Shown here: positions 5,852 to 15,847 of the stretch, in pieces
Layout of the letters: the number at the start of each line of letters is the position of its first letter
Position numbering within the stretch: the stretch's first letter is position 1
Origin: Candidatus Fermentithermobacillaceae bacterium
GTDB taxonomy: Bacteria; Bacillota; Sulfobacillia; Fermentithermobacillales; Fermentithermobacillaceae
Assembly: GCA_012842685.1 (NCBI GenBank)
Contig: DUSI01000008.1
Coordinates: forward strand, 1-36,756
Direction: 5' to 3'
Length of the DNA: 36,756 nt
Notes under the pieces: generated by a model
What the model saw: only the letters and a program-made list of their open reading frames with translations
Database searches by the model: none
What the model was told of the DNA's origin: nothing
Program-made: the position numbers and the translations under genes

Positions 5852-6919
5852 GTGGGCGGCTGGCGCGTGTCCATGGACTCCCGGATCAACATGCACGACG
5901 TCACCCTTGAGGGCGGAGACACCATCGTCATCGGACTAGGCACCGATAGGATAGTCACTTTGGATCCAGGGAACTACCGCGACCGCGATACCGAGACCGT
6001 GATCCGGAACATATTCGACGCCCTGGTCACGCGGACATGGGATGGCAATGTGGTACCCGAGATAGCCGAGTCTTGGGAGATACCCGACCCCACCACCTAC
6101 GTGTTCAAGATAAGAGAGGGTATCAAGTTCCACAACGGCGAACCCTTGGACGCGGACGATGTCGTCTTCACGTTCGAGAGAGTTATCAATGAAAACGGGA
6201 TCGGCGGGCAGACTTCCCCGAGACAAGGGCTCCTTGGACCCCTGAGCTCCGTCACCAAGATCGACCAGTACACCGTCCAGTTCAACCTGGAAAGCCCGTT
6301 CCCAGTACTCCTCCAGGCCCTGTGCCATTTCCAGATAGTGCCCAAGGATTATGTGACCGAAGTGGGCGACCAGGTATTTGCCGAGAAACCCGTCGGAGCA
6401 GGCCCGTTCAAGTTCAAAGAGGGGCGCCTCAATGACCAGATAGTCCTGACGAGGTTTGAGGATTACTACGGGGGATCTCCCGACCTGCCTCCGGTGGGTC
6501 CCGCGAGCATGAACACGGTCGTCTTCCGGATGATGCCTGACCCGGCGACGAGGGTGGCGGCCCTCAAAGCGGGAGAAATACATATCGCCGATAAGCTGCC
6601 GCCCGACATGGCCGAGTCTCTCAAGGGCGACCCCAACATCAAGGTCGACGCGGTTCCGGGGACTAGGACATACGGCATAGAACTCTGCCTCACCAAACCA
6701 CCTTTCGACGATGTCAGGGTCCGGCAGGCGCTCAACTACGCCATAGACTGGGATGCCATCCTGGAGACCATATACCGCGGCCAGGCGGTCAGGCTGTCTA
6801 CTGCGTTCTTGCCCAGCGGTTTCGGTTACCACAGCGAGCTCAAGCCCTACGAGTACGACCCGGCAAAAGCGGTCGAGCTCCTGAGAGAAGCCGGCTTCAA
6901 TGTGTCGCTTCCAGAGTAA
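5852..6919 (+). CDS. peptide ABC transporter binding protein: rest of C-terminal end fused to the family N-terminal segment
   Basis: 355 codons in the same frame as the preceding segment. The first possible GTG is given as start, but no good ribosome site supports it. The coding signal already resumes directly after the TAG (from 5774), so this is probably the continuation of one gene. Residues 1-20 complete the family C-terminus (SMDSRINMHDVTLE). From about residue 21 (base 5912) the protein begins again as the normal mature N-terminus of a family 5 solute-binding protein: TIVIGLGTDRIVTLDPGNYR, the signature-region stretch PEIAESWEIPDPTTYVFKIR, then FHNGEPLDADDVVFTFERV, KPVGAGPFKFKE and DVRVRQALNYAIDWDA. 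It ends at YDPAKAVELLREAGFNVSLPE, where the C-terminal part would normally follow. Alone it lacks a signal peptide and would stay in the cytoplasm. Confidence 0.75.
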   Translation: MGGWRVSMDSRINMHDVTLEGGDTIVIGLGTDRIVTLDPGNYRDRDTETVIRNIFDALVTRTWDGNVVPEIAESWEIPDPTTYVFKIREGIKFHNGEPLDADDVVFTFERVINENGIGGQTSPRQGLLGPLSSVTKIDQYTVQFNLESPFPVLLQALCHFQIVPKDYVTEVGDQVFAEKPVGAGPFKFKEGRLNDQIVLTRFEDYYGGSPDLPPVGPASMNTVVFRMMPDPATRVAALKAGEIHIADKLPPDMAESLKGDPNIKVDAVPGTRTYGIELCLTKPPFDDVRVRQALNYAIDWDAILETIYRGQAVRLSTAFLPSGFGYHSELKPYEYDPAKAVELLREAGFNVSLPE

Positions 6920-6987
6920 GACCTCGGGGGTAACCGGCTGAGGGTGGACGTCAAATCGAGGCCTTAGAAAAAGGAGACGCGAGCGAA

Positions 6988-8010
6988 GTGCGTGGAGTCA
7001 AGATCCTGGAAAGAGCTCTATCTGCGATCCCCATCATGCTGGGGGTTTGCATAGTAGTCTTCCTGTTCATGCGGCTCATCCCGGGGGATCCCGTTGACAT
7101 CATGCTGGGAGAGGCCTCCAATGTTACCCAGGAAGAGATAGAGCGCCTCAGGGCTCAGTTCAACCTGGACGACCCAATCCACGTGCAGCTCGCCACCTAT
7201 CTCGGGAGGGTCCTCAGGGGGGACCTGGGGTATTCGATCTCTAGGTCGGCCAGCGTCGGGAACCTCATACTTGAGGCCCTCCCCGCCACCGTAGAATTGG
7301 CCCTGAGTTCCATCACCGTGGCACTGATCATCGCCGTGCCTCTTGGGATCATAACCGCCGTGAAGCACAGATCCATAGTCGACCGGGGCAGCATGGCGGC
7401 GTCCTTCCTAGGGATATCCATGCCCGCATTCTGGCTCGGGATAGTGCTCATCCTGATCTTCGCCGTGGAGCTCAAGTGGCTCCCGACCGCAGGAAGGGCC
7501 GCATACGGCTTCGCCCCAAGACACGTGACCGGGCTCTACGTGCTGGACTCCATCCTGACTTGGGACCTGCCGGCCCTTAAGGACTCCGTCCGGCACCTGA
7601 TCATGCCGTCGATCGCCCTGGGAGCCGGACCCGCGGCGGTCCTAACGAGGGTGATCCGGTCTTCCATGCTCGAGGTCATGAGAAAGGACTACGTGACCTT
7701 CGCCCGCGCCAAAGGAGTAGCCGAATGGGCGGTGATCATCAAGCACGTCTTCAGGAACGCCCTGATCCCGGCGGTAACGGTGACCGGGCTGGAAATCGGG
7801 AGCCTCCTGGGAGGAAACATGGTGGTCGAAACCATTTTCGCCTGGCCCGGCATGGGCCGGCTAGTGGTAGACGGCATCTTCAGCCGGGACTACCCCCTAG
7901 TCCAGGGGGCGGTCATGGTCTACGGGTTCACTTTCGTGACCGTGAACCTCATCGCGGATATCCTCTACACGTGGCTCAATCCTAGACTTACGTTCGGAGA
8001 GAAGGTGTAA
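6988..8010 (+). CDS. peptide ABC transporter permease (OppB/DppB type)
   Basis: 340 residues from GTG with AAGGAG 11 bases upstream. It has the DppB/OppB layout: transmembrane helix 1 at about 9-30 (AIPIMLGVCIVVFLFMRLIP, ending in the family hallmark RLIPGDP), a periplasmic stretch with LDDPIHVQLATYLGRVLRGDLGYS, then five further membrane helices. The cytoplasmic EAA loop (YVTFARAKGVAEWAVIIKHVF, about 232-252) docks to the ATPase subunits. It pairs with the next gene to form the membrane channel for di- or oligopeptides, or for another substrate of this family such as nickel chelates. The 68 bases between the binding-protein stop and this gene contain no hairpin or promoter that I can see. 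The gene is therefore probably co-transcribed from the riboswitch promoter. Confidence 0.93.
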   Translation: MRGVKILERALSAIPIMLGVCIVVFLFMRLIPGDPVDIMLGEASNVTQEEIERLRAQFNLDDPIHVQLATYLGRVLRGDLGYSISRSASVGNLILEALPATVELALSSITVALIIAVPLGIITAVKHRSIVDRGSMAASFLGISMPAFWLGIVLILIFAVELKWLPTAGRAAYGFAPRHVTGLYVLDSILTWDLPALKDSVRHLIMPSIALGAGPAAVLTRVIRSSMLEVMRKDYVTFARAKGVAEWAVIIKHVFRNALIPAVTVTGLEIGSLLGGNMVVETIFAWPGMGRLVVDGIFSRDYPLVQGAVMVYGFTFVTVNLIADILYTWLNPRLTFGEKV

Positions 8011-8013
8011 GGC

Positions 8014-8925
8014 GTGATAAGGGGTCTAAGCGCCGGCGCGAGCGCACGAAGGAAACTCCTCTTACTGCGGCTTTCCCTGTGGGCCGAAAGCGCGGCGACC
8101 ACGGCAAGGCGCCTGAGTCGCAACAAAGCCGCAGTCCTTGGAGGCATTGTGGTTCTGATCATAGCCCTCGCGGCGGTCTTTGCCGACGATATAGCCCCTT
8201 ACGAGCCTGACGATATGAACCTGGCCGACAGGTTCAGCCCACCCGGCGGAAAGTACCTCTTGGGAGCAGATCACCTGGGCCGGGACGTACTCTCCCGGCT
8301 CATACACGGCGCTCGGGTCTCCATTTTGGTTGGCATTATCACGGTTACGATTTCGATCATCATCGGGGGGACTCTGGGCGTCCTGGCAGGATACTACGGA
8401 GGGACGTTCGACGCGGTCCTCTCGAGGCTCACCGAAGTACTCCTGGCCTTCCCTTACCTCATCTTCGCCATCGGAGCCATGGCGATGTTGGGTCCGGGCT
8501 TTTGGAACCTGGTATGGGCCCTCTGTTTCAAGGCATGGGTTGAGTTCTTCAGGCTGGCAAGGGCCGGAGTGCTTTCGGAAAAGACGAAGGAGTACGTGGA
8601 GGCGGCGAGAGTCCTTGGAAGATCCGACTTCGAGATCATGTGCTTCGAGATACTCCCCAACGTGGTGAACCCCCTCGTCGTAGTCGGGACCCTGAGAATG
8701 GGGACCATGATGGTGATGGAAGCCTCCCTGAGCTTCTTGGGGATCGGTATCCCACCCAGGATCCCGACGTGGGGTTCCATGATCCAGGACGGCTACCGTT
8801 TTATCCTAAACGCCTGGTGGCTGTCGGCTTTCCCAGGCATCGCCCTGGTGGCTCTCGTCCTCTCCGTGAACCTTCTGGGAGAGGGATTGCGAGAGGTGCT
8901 CGACCCCGACCTTCAGTCATTCTAG
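8014..8925 (+). CDS. peptide ABC transporter permease (OppC/DppC type)
   Basis: 303 residues from a GTG three bases after the OppB-type stop. An N-terminal basic/amphipathic segment precedes transmembrane helix 1 (about 44-62, AVLGGIVVLIIALAAVFAD), followed by the OppC hallmark region APYEPDDMNLADRFSPP and LLGADHLGRDVLSRLIHGAR. The inner-membrane permease domain then has five more helices, with the EAA loop at about 192-212 (YVEAARVLGRSDFEIMCFEIL). The C-terminus (LREVLDPDLQSF) is typical of DppC. It forms a heterodimer with the preceding permease. Spacing and order (B, C, D, F) match the standard peptide transporter operon. The substrate cannot be read from the sequence. Confidence 0.93.
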   Translation: MIRGLSAGASARRKLLLLRLSLWAESAATTARRLSRNKAAVLGGIVVLIIALAAVFADDIAPYEPDDMNLADRFSPPGGKYLLGADHLGRDVLSRLIHGARVSILVGIITVTISIIIGGTLGVLAGYYGGTFDAVLSRLTEVLLAFPYLIFAIGAMAMLGPGFWNLVWALCFKAWVEFFRLARAGVLSEKTKEYVEAARVLGRSDFEIMCFEILPNVVNPLVVVGTLRMGTMMVMEASLSFLGIGIPPRIPTWGSMIQDGYRFILNAWWLSAFPGIALVALVLSVNLLGEGLREVLDPDLQSF

Positions 8926-8948
8926 GCGTTTGAAAGGAGGCACGAGCT

Positions 8949-9959
8949 ATGGTGAGAGCCCACAAGGAAGAAGTCCTCTCGGTGGAGGGACTTGAGGTCG
9001 TCTACAAGACAGAAAGAGGCCCGGTTCGGGCGGTGAGGGGAGTGGACCTTTCCGTCCGCGAAGGCGAGATACTGGGGCTGGTGGGTGAATCGGGCTGCGG
9101 AAAGAGCGCGACGCTCCTTTCGATCATGGGGCTCCTTCCCCCCACGGGCAGGATTGTCGCCGGTAAGATACGCGTGGGCGGCGTGGACGTGATGGCCCTC
9201 TCTAAGAAAGAGCTCAGGTCCCTGAGAGGGAACACCGTAGCCATGGTCTTTCAAGACCCAATGTCCAGTTTGAACCCGGCCCACAAGATAGGCGCACAGA
9301 TGAGGGAAGCGCTGGAAGTCCACGGTCAGCCATACTCCAAGGACATACTGGTCCGCCTACTCCAAGAGGTAGGCATCCCATCGCCTGAAACCGTCCTGGG
9401 TTATTACCCTCACCAGCTGAGCGGCGGGATGCAGCAGCGGGTCATGATCGCTATAGCCCTCTCGTGCCGCCCCAGACTCATCCTTGCCGATGAACCCACG
9501 ACGGCGCTGGACGTGACGATTGAGGCCCAGATACTAGACCTCCTCAGGCAGATCAACCGGGAGAGGGGGACGGCCATCGTCCTTGTGACCCACAATCTGG
9601 CGGTAGCGTCCCAGTTCTGCGACCGTATCGCCGTGATGTATGCGGGGCAGATAGTGGAAGAAGGCAACGTAAACGAAGTGCTTTCAAATCCCCTCCATCC
9701 GTACACTCAGGGGCTTATAGGCTGCATACCCAGGTTCCAGAAGGGCGTGCCGCTCACGCCGATACCCGGGCAAGTGGCAGACCTGTCCGAAGACTTCGTT
9801 GGGTGCGCCTTTTACCCGAGGTGCCGGAAAAGGGACGCCTCCTGCGCTACCTCTCCCCAAGAACTCGTCCACACCGGCACCAGGCGGGTAAGGTGCCACA
9901 GGTATGGTTACGTTGAGTACACCGAGACGGTAGCGGGTCAGGATTGGGGGAACGAGTAG
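8949..9959 (+). CDS. peptide ABC transporter ATP-binding protein (OppD/DppD type)
   Basis: 336 residues with AAAGGAGG upstream of the ATG. It is a complete ABC ATPase: Walker A GESGCGKSA (about 51-59), Q-loop in VFQDPMSSLNPAHKIG, signature LSGGMQQR (about 156-163), Walker B LILADEPTTALD and the H-loop VTHNLAVA. The C-terminal oligopeptide/dipeptide extension follows, with a four-Cys set (GCAFYPRCRKRDASC and a later Cys in RVRCHRYG) that in DppD/OppD relatives can hold an iron-sulphur cluster. It provides half of the ATPase dimer with the next gene product. It ends in TAGTG, so the next gene probably starts on the GTG overlapping its stop codon. Confidence 0.94.
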   Translation: MVRAHKEEVLSVEGLEVVYKTERGPVRAVRGVDLSVREGEILGLVGESGCGKSATLLSIMGLLPPTGRIVAGKIRVGGVDVMALSKKELRSLRGNTVAMVFQDPMSSLNPAHKIGAQMREALEVHGQPYSKDILVRLLQEVGIPSPETVLGYYPHQLSGGMQQRVMIAIALSCRPRLILADEPTTALDVTIEAQILDLLRQINRERGTAIVLVTHNLAVASQFCDRIAVMYAGQIVEEGNVNEVLSNPLHPYTQGLIGCIPRFQKGVPLTPIPGQVADLSEDFVGCAFYPRCRKRDASCATSPQELVHTGTRRVRCHRYGYVEYTETVAGQDWGNE

Positions 9960-10942
9960 TGGAGGCAGCATTGTCCCTGAAAAGCAACGGGCAACCAAGG
10001 GTACCGCTGGTCCAGACGGTTGGCCTTAAGCGCTACTTCCACTCAAAGCCCGGGATACTCGCTCGGGCGCTGGCCGGAGAGAAAGAACGGACCGTGAAGG
10101 CGGTCGACGGGGTTGACCTGTTCGTGCACGAAGGCGAAACCCTGGGTCTCGTGGGAGAATCCGGGTGCGGAAAGAGCACCCTCGGAAGGGTTATAGTCGG
10201 GCTGTATCCCCCCACGGCGGGAGAGGTCTTCTACGAAGGTCGCCCGGGGACCGGCGGACAGATGATATTCCAGAACCCTTACGCATCCCTCAATCCTAGG
10301 CACACGGTAAGGCAGATACTCGGAGTAGCCTTGGAAAAAAGGGGCGTCCCGCTCGAGAACCGGGAGGAGGAATCCATAAGGCTCCTTGAGAGAGTAGGCC
10401 TTGCCGCCCACCATCTGGACCAGTACCCCCGGCAGTTCAGCGGCGGCCAGAGACAGCGCATAGGCATCGCGCGCGCCCTCGCCATGAGGCCCCGTTTCAT
10501 AGTGGCCGACGAGCCCGTTTCGGCCCTGGACGTATCGGTGCAGGCCCAGATACTCAACCTCCTGGAAGGCCTCCAGGAGGAGACGGGGGTCTCGTTCCTC
10601 CTCATATCTCACGACCTAGGTGTAGTCCACCATATGAGCCACCGGGTCGCGGTCATGTACCTGGGAAGGATCGCTGAGACGGGGCCCACCGAGAGCCTGT
10701 TTGAGAATCCGGCTCACCCGTACACCCGGGCCTTGCTTTCGGCCATCCCCAGGCTCGGGAAGACGAGGTCAGGGAGGATCCGCCTCGAGGGTTCGGTCCC
10801 GTCTGCCGTGGATCCGCCTCCGGGCTGCAGGTTCCAGACGAGGTGCCGTCACAGGAAAGATATCTGCGCCGCGGTTGACCCTCCTGCCGTAGAGCTGAGA
10901 GGTGACCCCGGCCACGTAGTGTGGTGCCACCTGCATACCTGA
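9959..10942 (+). CDS. peptide ABC transporter ATP-binding protein (OppF/DppF type)
   Basis: 327 residues if the GTG overlapping the oppD-type stop is used; GGGGGAA lies 8-10 bases upstream. A TTG at 9944 in the same frame would add five residues. Domains: VQTVGLKRYFHSKPG, a typical OppF N-terminus, then Walker A GESGCGKST, Q-loop FQNPYASLNPRHTV, signature FSGGQRQRIGIARAL, Walker B FIVADEPVSALD and H-loop ISHDLGVV. The C-terminal oligopeptide domain again has Cys residues (PPGCRFQTRCRHRKDICAA, later VVWCHLHT). It is the last gene of the transporter operon and converges on uvrC, with 76 bases between the stops. No clear T-rich terminator is present there; CCCTG/CAGGG around 10944-10963 is the only small inverted repeat. 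Confidence 0.93.
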   Translation: MEAALSLKSNGQPRVPLVQTVGLKRYFHSKPGILARALAGEKERTVKAVDGVDLFVHEGETLGLVGESGCGKSTLGRVIVGLYPPTAGEVFYEGRPGTGGQMIFQNPYASLNPRHTVRQILGVALEKRGVPLENREEESIRLLERVGLAAHHLDQYPRQFSGGQRQRIGIARALAMRPRFIVADEPVSALDVSVQAQILNLLEGLQEETGVSFLLISHDLGVVHHMSHRVAVMYLGRIAETGPTESLFENPAHPYTRALLSAIPRLGKTRSGRIRLEGSVPSAVDPPPGCRFQTRCRHRKDICAAVDPPAVELRGDPGHVVWCHLHT

Positions 10943-11018
10943 CCCCTGGAAGCCTCCTCAGGGCAGCACGACTCCTCTCGGGATCGCCAGGCAGGGCTTT
11001 GGCGGTTCGGTTTTCGGT

Positions 11019-12974
11019 TCAGCGCTCCGGTTCAGTTGTCACGGAACGATGACGTTTGAGGGTTTCCAAGATCGCCGCGGCCAGCTCAAGGCCGATGCCT
11101 TTTACCGAGGACAGTTCTTCAGGAGAAGCGCTGCGGATGGAATCCACATCTCCAAACACCCTCAAGAGCTCCCTCGCCCTCTTGGGACCGACTCCCGGGA
11201 TCTTCTCCAGCACAGATTGGGTCGCTTCCTTGGAGCGGAGCCTCCTGTGATAGGAAAGGGCAAACCTGTGGGCCTCATCCCGGAGCCTCATCACCAGGAA
11301 CAACCCTCCGGAATCCCGGGGGACCTCGACGGGATCAGACATACCCGGCAGGAACAGCTCTTCGTTCCTCTTGGCGAGCCCGACGAGGGGTATATCGAGG
11401 CCCAGTTCCGTAAGGACCTCCTTGGCGGCACTTACCTGGCCCTTGCCTCCGTCGACCATTATTAGGTCCGGGAATATAGCGAACTTGCCCTGCTTTCCCG
11501 TTTCCCTCGCTTCTTCCCTTTCCGCGAGCCCTCTCTTGAACCTCCGCCACAGGGCCTCTTGCATCATGGCGAAGTCGTCGGGCTTGCCCTCGATCTTCAT
11601 CCTGAATCGCCTGTACTGGGACCTATCGGGCTTCCCATCTGTAAGGACAACCATGGAAGCCACCGCGTGTTTGCCCGTAAGGTTGGATATATCGTAGCCT
11701 TCGATGCGTCGCGGAAGCCGCTGCAAACCGAGGAAAACCTTTAGGTCTTCCATGGCTTTCATGTTGGCGGCATGCTCCCGTTCCTCTTTGGGCACCTGCT
11801 CTTCCATCATGTTCCTGGCGTTGTCCTGGGCCATGAGCACCAGTTCCCTGAACCTTCCCCGCTTGGGAGTCCGTATCCTCACGGAACGCTCCTTCGTCCC
11901 TTGGCCGCGCCGTTCATCGTTCAGGAACTCCTCGACTTCTCTTGCCGAAGGGATATCCACGGGCACCAGTATCTCGTGGGGGAAGAACTGAACCGAAGAG
12001 TAGTATTGCACGATAAACGCCTCTATGACCTGGGCGTCGCTCTCCTCGGCGGTACCTTGAAGGACGAAACCTTCCCTGCCGACGAGTTTTCCTTCTCTCA
12101 CGGTTAGCAGGGCAACAAAGGCCAAGTCCCGCGCGCGGGCGAGCCCGATGAGATCCCTGTCTTTCCAGTCAGGCACGCTTATGTGCTGCTTGCGAATCAC
12201 ATCTTCCAACGCTCTGATCTGGTCGCGGACCCTCGCGGCCTTCTCGAATTCCATCTCTTCGGCGTAAGCCCTCATGCGGCTCTCCAGCCTGGCCTTCACC
12301 TCTCCGTGGCGGCCTTCCAGGAACTTGACGACCTCGTCGATCATCGCCATGTAGGAATCCCTGTCCAGCTCACCCGTACACGGCCCCATGCACCTGCCGA
12401 TATGGTAGTCGAGGCACGGCCTCGTCGCTTGCGCCAGCACCGTATCGGAGCAAGTGCGGTAGGGGAATATGCGCCGGAGCACAGACAGGGTCTCTCGCAC
12501 AGACTGGGATCTGGCATAAGGTCCAAAATACCTGGCCCCGTCACGCTCTCTGCGCCTCACTATGGTGACCCTGGGCCAGGTCTCCTCGATCCCTACCCGG
12601 ATGTAGGGATAATGCTTATCGTCCCTGAGCCTGATGTTGTACTCGGGCCGGTATTTCTTGATGAGGTTTAGCTCCAGGAGGAACGCTTCCGCCTCTGAGC
12701 CCACGACGATGGTTTCGAGGCGGGCGACTCTCGACATCAGGGCTTCGGTCTTGGGTGAAAGATCAGAACCAAAGTACGACCTGAGCCTGTTTTTCAGGTT
12801 CTTGGCCTTGCCGACGTAGAGAACCTTGCCGTCAACCCCCCGGAAAACATACACTCCCGGCGATTCGGGGCAGTCCTTGATCTTCTCGGCAAGCTCGTAC
12901 CGGTCACCGACGAGCCCCACCCAAGCCTCAGGTCGTTGGGAAAAGGTCCTCTCCACAACCCTTTCCAACGTCAT
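11019..12974 (-). CDS. uvrC: excinuclease ABC subunit C
   Basis: 651 residues. A leader of about 30 residues precedes the GIY-YIG nuclease domain ([20 protein letters not shown], about 38-57), which makes the 3' incision in nucleotide excision repair. The UVR motif ([19 protein letters not shown], about 241-260) binds UvrB, the UvrC/RNase H-like domain ([30 protein letters not shown]) makes the 5' incision, and a C-terminal tandem helix-hairpin-helix ([27 protein letters not shown]) binds DNA. The ATG overlaps the uvrA stop by 4 bases (ATGA). GGAGG lies only 3 bases upstream, so a TTG two codons later, at ideal spacing, is an alternative. It is the third gene of a uvrB-uvrA-uvrC transcript. 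Having all three excinuclease genes together is not universal. Confidence 0.97.
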   Translation of the reverse strand: MTLERVVERTFSQRPEAWVGLVGDRYELAEKIKDCPESPGVYVFRGVDGKVLYVGKAKNLKNRLRSYFGSDLSPKTEALMSRVARLETIVVGSEAEAFLLELNLIKKYRPEYNIRLRDDKHYPYIRVGIEETWPRVTIVRRRERDGARYFGPYARSQSVRETLSVLRRIFPYRTCSDTVLAQATRPCLDYHIGRCMGPCTGELDRDSYMAMIDEVVKFLEGRHGEVKARLESRMRAYAEEMEFEKAARVRDQIRALEDVIRKQHISVPDWKDRDLIGLARARDLAFVALLTVREGKLVGREGFVLQGTAEESDAQVIEAFIVQYYSSVQFFPHEILVPVDIPSAREVEEFLNDERRGQGTKERSVRIRTPKRGRFRELVLMAQDNARNMMEEQVPKEEREHAANMKAMEDLKVFLGLQRLPRRIEGYDISNLTGKHAVASMVVLTDGKPDRSQYRRFRMKIEGKPDDFAMMQEALWRRFKRGLAEREEARETGKQGKFAIFPDLIMVDGGKGQVSAAKEVLTELGLDIPLVGLAKRNEELFLPGMSDPVEVPRDSGGLFLVMRLRDEAHRFALSYHRRLRSKEATQSVLEKIPGVGPKRARELLRVFGDVDSIRSASPEELSSVKGIGLELAAAILETLKRHRSVTTEPER

Positions 12975-15847
12975 CTTCCTCCGGCCGTCCGAACCCCGGC
13001 GGGCTTTTCAGCCATGTCAGTTTCAGGCCACAGGTACTTGCGCAAGAACTTCCCCGTGTACGACCTCTCGTTCATCGCTATCTCCTCGGGGGTCCCGGTG
13101 GCCACGACCGTGCCGCCGTCTTCTCCGCCCTCGGGTCCGAGGTCGATGATATAGTCGGCGCACTTCACCACATCGGGGTTGTGCTCGATGACGACCACCG
13201 TGCTACCTGCGTCGACCAGGCGCTGGAGGACACTGAGGAGCTTCCGGGTGTCCTCGAAATGTAGCCCCGTCGTAGGTTCGTCCAGAATATACAGGGTCCT
13301 CTCGTTTCCCCTGCGTGACAGCTCCGTCGCCAGTTTCACCCTCTGGGCTTCTCCTCCCGAAAGGGTCGTCGCCGGCTGCCCCAATCTGATGTAACCCAGG
13401 CCCACGTCGGCGATGGTCTGGAGGCGCCTGTGGATGGACGGCACGTCTTTGAAAAACTCAAGGGCCTCCTCGACGGTCATGTTGAGTACCTCGGATATGT
13501 TCTTGCCATGGTACTTCACTTCGAGGGTCTGGCTGTTGTACCTCTTGCCTCCGCACACCTCGCAAGGGACGTAGACGTCGGGGAGGAACTGCATCTCAAT
13601 CCTGATTATGCCGTCGCCTTTGCAGGCCTCGCACCTACCACCCCTCACGTTGAAGCTGAACCGCCCGGGCTTGTACCCCCGCATCCTGGCGTCAGGGGTC
13701 ATGGCGAAGAGATTCCTTATGTCGGTAAACACGCCTGTGTAGGTCGCAGGGTTTGACCTCGGGGTACGCCCGATGGGCGACTGATCTATGTTGATCACCT
13801 TGTCCAGGTGCTCGATGCCCGTTATCTCGTCGTGCTCCCCGGGCTTGGTACGGGCGCCATGGAGGACCGCCGCAAGTTTCCGGTAGAGGATGTCGTTCAC
13901 CAGGGTGCTCTTCCCCGAGCCAGAGACTCCGGTCACGCATGTGAAAAGACCCAGGGGGATGTCCACGTCTATGTTCTTAAGGTTGTGCTCCCGGGCACCC
14001 TTGATCCTCAGGTATTTCCCCGACGGTTTCCTCCTGGGCGGCACGGAGATAGACTTCTTCCCGGAAAGGTACTGTCCCGTGATGGATTTCTCGCAGGCAA
14101 GCACTTCCCCAAGAGTACCTGCGACTACTATGGAACCCCCGTGTTCGCCGGCGCCCGGCCCTACGTCCACGATGTAATCGGCCGTGCGTATCGTATCTTC
14201 ATCGTGCTCTACGACTATGAGCGTGTTCCCCAGGTCCCGGAGGTGCAGGAGCGTCCTGAGAAGTCGCTCGTTATCCCTGGGATGCAGGCCGATGCTGGGC
14301 TCGTCCAGCACGTAGAGGACCCCCACCAGCCCCGAGCCTATCTGAGTGGCGAGCCTTATGCGCTGAGCCTCGCCGCCCGCGAGGGTCCCGGCGTGGCGCG
14401 ACAAGGTGAGGTAGCCCAAACCTACGTCCACGAGGAACTGGAGCCTGGCCTTAAGCTGCTTGAGGACCTGGTTCGCGATGAGCATCTCCCTCTCGGTGAG
14501 CTCGAGGGTATCCAGGAACCGCAAGGCTCCCTGCACCGACAAGGAGGTTACCTCGCTTATGTTCTTCCCTCCAACCGTGACCGCGAGGGCCTCGGGTTTG
14601 AGGCGGGTACCCCGACACACGGGGCACGGCCTGGTGGCCATGAACTCTTCTATCCACTCACGCACGGCGTCGCTGGGCGCGGAATTGTACCTGCGTTCCA
14701 GGTTAGGGATAACCCCTTCAAACGTTACAAAGCGGTCGCTCGTCCTGCCGTACTGGTTTTCGTAGTGGAAATGTATGCGCTCGTTGCCGCTTCCGTAGAG
14801 GATTATGTTGACCTGTTTCTCGGTCAGGCTGTCGAAAGGCGCTTCAGTCGGGATCCCGAAGTGCTTGCACACGGAATCCAGGAGCTGCATGTAGTACCCG
14901 TCGGGAGTCCCGTTCCAGGGCACGACCGCGCCGTCGCTTATGGATTTCCGCTTGTCGGGGACTATGAGGTCAGGGTCCAGCTCCATGTTCACGCCCAGCC
15001 CGTGGCACGCGGGACAGGCCCCAAACGGGTTGTTGAAAGAAAAGAGCCTGGGTTCAAGCTCTGGGAGGTTGATCCCGCAATCCGGGCACGCGAGAGCCTG
15101 GGAAAAGATCAGGTCGCCAGACCCCTGGACCTCGACGACGACCAGGTTGCCTGAAAGGCCGATGGCGGTCTCCAGCGAGTCGATGAGGCGGGACCTTATG
15201 CCTTCCCTCATCACGAGCCTGTCGATCACGACCTCAATGGTGTGCTTCTTGTTCTTGTCCAGTCGCCGCCCGACAAACTCGCCGATCTCTCCAAGCACTC
15301 CGTCTACCCGCACTCGCAGGTAGCCTGCCCGCTGGATCTGCTCGAAGACCTTCTCGTGCTCCCCTTTCCGGCCCCGCACTATCGGAGCCATTATGGAGAA
15401 CCGCGTCCCTTCCGGGAGACCCTCGATCTGGTCGGCTATCTGGTCAACGGTTTGTTTGGATATGGGCTTGCCGCACTGGGGACAGTGTGGGTGCCCAACC
15501 CTGGCAAAAAGGAGCCTCAGGTAATCGTAGATCTCGGTCACTGTGGCCACCGTCGACCTGGGGTTGCGGGCACCCGCCTTCTGATCTATCGAGATGGCAG
15601 GCGAAAGCCCCTCGATGTAATCCACGTCGGGCTTATCCATTAGGCCCAAGAACTGCCTGGCGTACGCCGAGAGAGACTCCACGTACCGCCGCTGGCCTTC
15701 CGCATATATGGTGTCGAAAGCCAGAGAGCTCTTTCCCGACCCCGAAAGGCCGGTTATCACGGTGAGTTTGTTCCTGGGTATGTCAAGATCGACGCTTTTC
15801 AGGTTGTGCTGCCTTGCGCCTCTCAGCACTATTTTGTCTCGTGTCAT
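12971..15847 (-). CDS. uvrA: excinuclease ABC subunit A
   Basis: 958 residues from the ATG at 15847. This start gives the family's normal beginning ([20 protein letters not shown]) and has GAGG at 8 bases; a TTG 16 codons upstream is open but less likely. UvrA is the damage-recognition ATPase of nucleotide excision repair. Visible features are Walker [10 protein letters not shown] (about 33-41) in the first ABC module, zinc-finger Cys pairs ([17 protein letters not shown] with CPACHG), signature [12 protein letters not shown], second Walker [10 protein letters not shown], Cys pairs CEACKGDG and CEVCGGKRY, and second signature [12 protein letters not shown] with DEPTTGLH. Its first 65 bases overlap the end of uvrB in another frame and its stop overlaps the uvrC start, so the three are tightly coupled. 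Confidence 0.97.
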   Translation of the reverse strand: MTRDKIVLRGARQHNLKSVDLDIPRNKLTVITGLSGSGKSSLAFDTIYAEGQRRYVESLSAYARQFLGLMDKPDVDYIEGLSPAISIDQKAGARNPRSTVATVTEIYDYLRLLFARVGHPHCPQCGKPISKQTVDQIADQIEGLPEGTRFSIMAPIVRGRKGEHEKVFEQIQRAGYLRVRVDGVLGEIGEFVGRRLDKNKKHTIEVVIDRLVMREGIRSRLIDSLETAIGLSGNLVVVEVQGSGDLIFSQALACPDCGINLPELEPRLFSFNNPFGACPACHGLGVNMELDPDLIVPDKRKSISDGAVVPWNGTPDGYYMQLLDSVCKHFGIPTEAPFDSLTEKQVNIILYGSGNERIHFHYENQYGRTSDRFVTFEGVIPNLERRYNSAPSDAVREWIEEFMATRPCPVCRGTRLKPEALAVTVGGKNISEVTSLSVQGALRFLDTLELTEREMLIANQVLKQLKARLQFLVDVGLGYLTLSRHAGTLAGGEAQRIRLATQIGSGLVGVLYVLDEPSIGLHPRDNERLLRTLLHLRDLGNTLIVVEHDEDTIRTADYIVDVGPGAGEHGGSIVVAGTLGEVLACEKSITGQYLSGKKSISVPPRRKPSGKYLRIKGAREHNLKNIDVDIPLGLFTCVTGVSGSGKSTLVNDILYRKLAAVLHGARTKPGEHDEITGIEHLDKVINIDQSPIGRTPRSNPATYTGVFTDIRNLFAMTPDARMRGYKPGRFSFNVRGGRCEACKGDGIIRIEMQFLPDVYVPCEVCGGKRYNSQTLEVKYHGKNISEVLNMTVEEALEFFKDVPSIHRRLQTIADVGLGYIRLGQPATTLSGGEAQRVKLATELSRRGNERTLYILDEPTTGLHFEDTRKLLSVLQRLVDAGSTVVVIEHNPDVVKCADYIIDLGPEGGEDGGTVVATGTPEEIAMNERSYTGKFLRKYLWPETDMAEKPAGVRTAGGR

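Larger units (their letters stand above)
5324..6919 (+). pseudogene. whole binding-protein locus: circularly permuted family 5 lipoprotein gene with one internal TAG
   Basis: Read as one frame, the locus encodes 531 positions including the TAG, the usual size for a family 5 peptide/nickel-type binding protein, but the blocks are in the order leader (5324-5440), C-terminal part (5441-5911), N-terminal part (5912-6916). Putting the second and third blocks in the opposite order restores a normal family member, so both halves seem complete. The junctions are NMHDVTLE/GGDTIVIG and EPAG/KTLSLVID. In the family's structure the natural ends lie close together in one lobe, so a permuted protein could fold. 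The TAG most likely replaces a Glu, Gln or Lys codon by one base change. The other transporter genes look intact. Listed as pseudogene because of the stop; it could be a sequencing or assembly error or a readthrough gene. Confidence 0.6.

Noticed and set aside
13808-15154. Open frame of 448 codons on the plus strand opposite uvrA
   Set aside because: It mirrors uvrA codon structure in GC-rich DNA, has no ribosome site and no family features. The same applies to other long frames opposite secA, uvrB and prfB.
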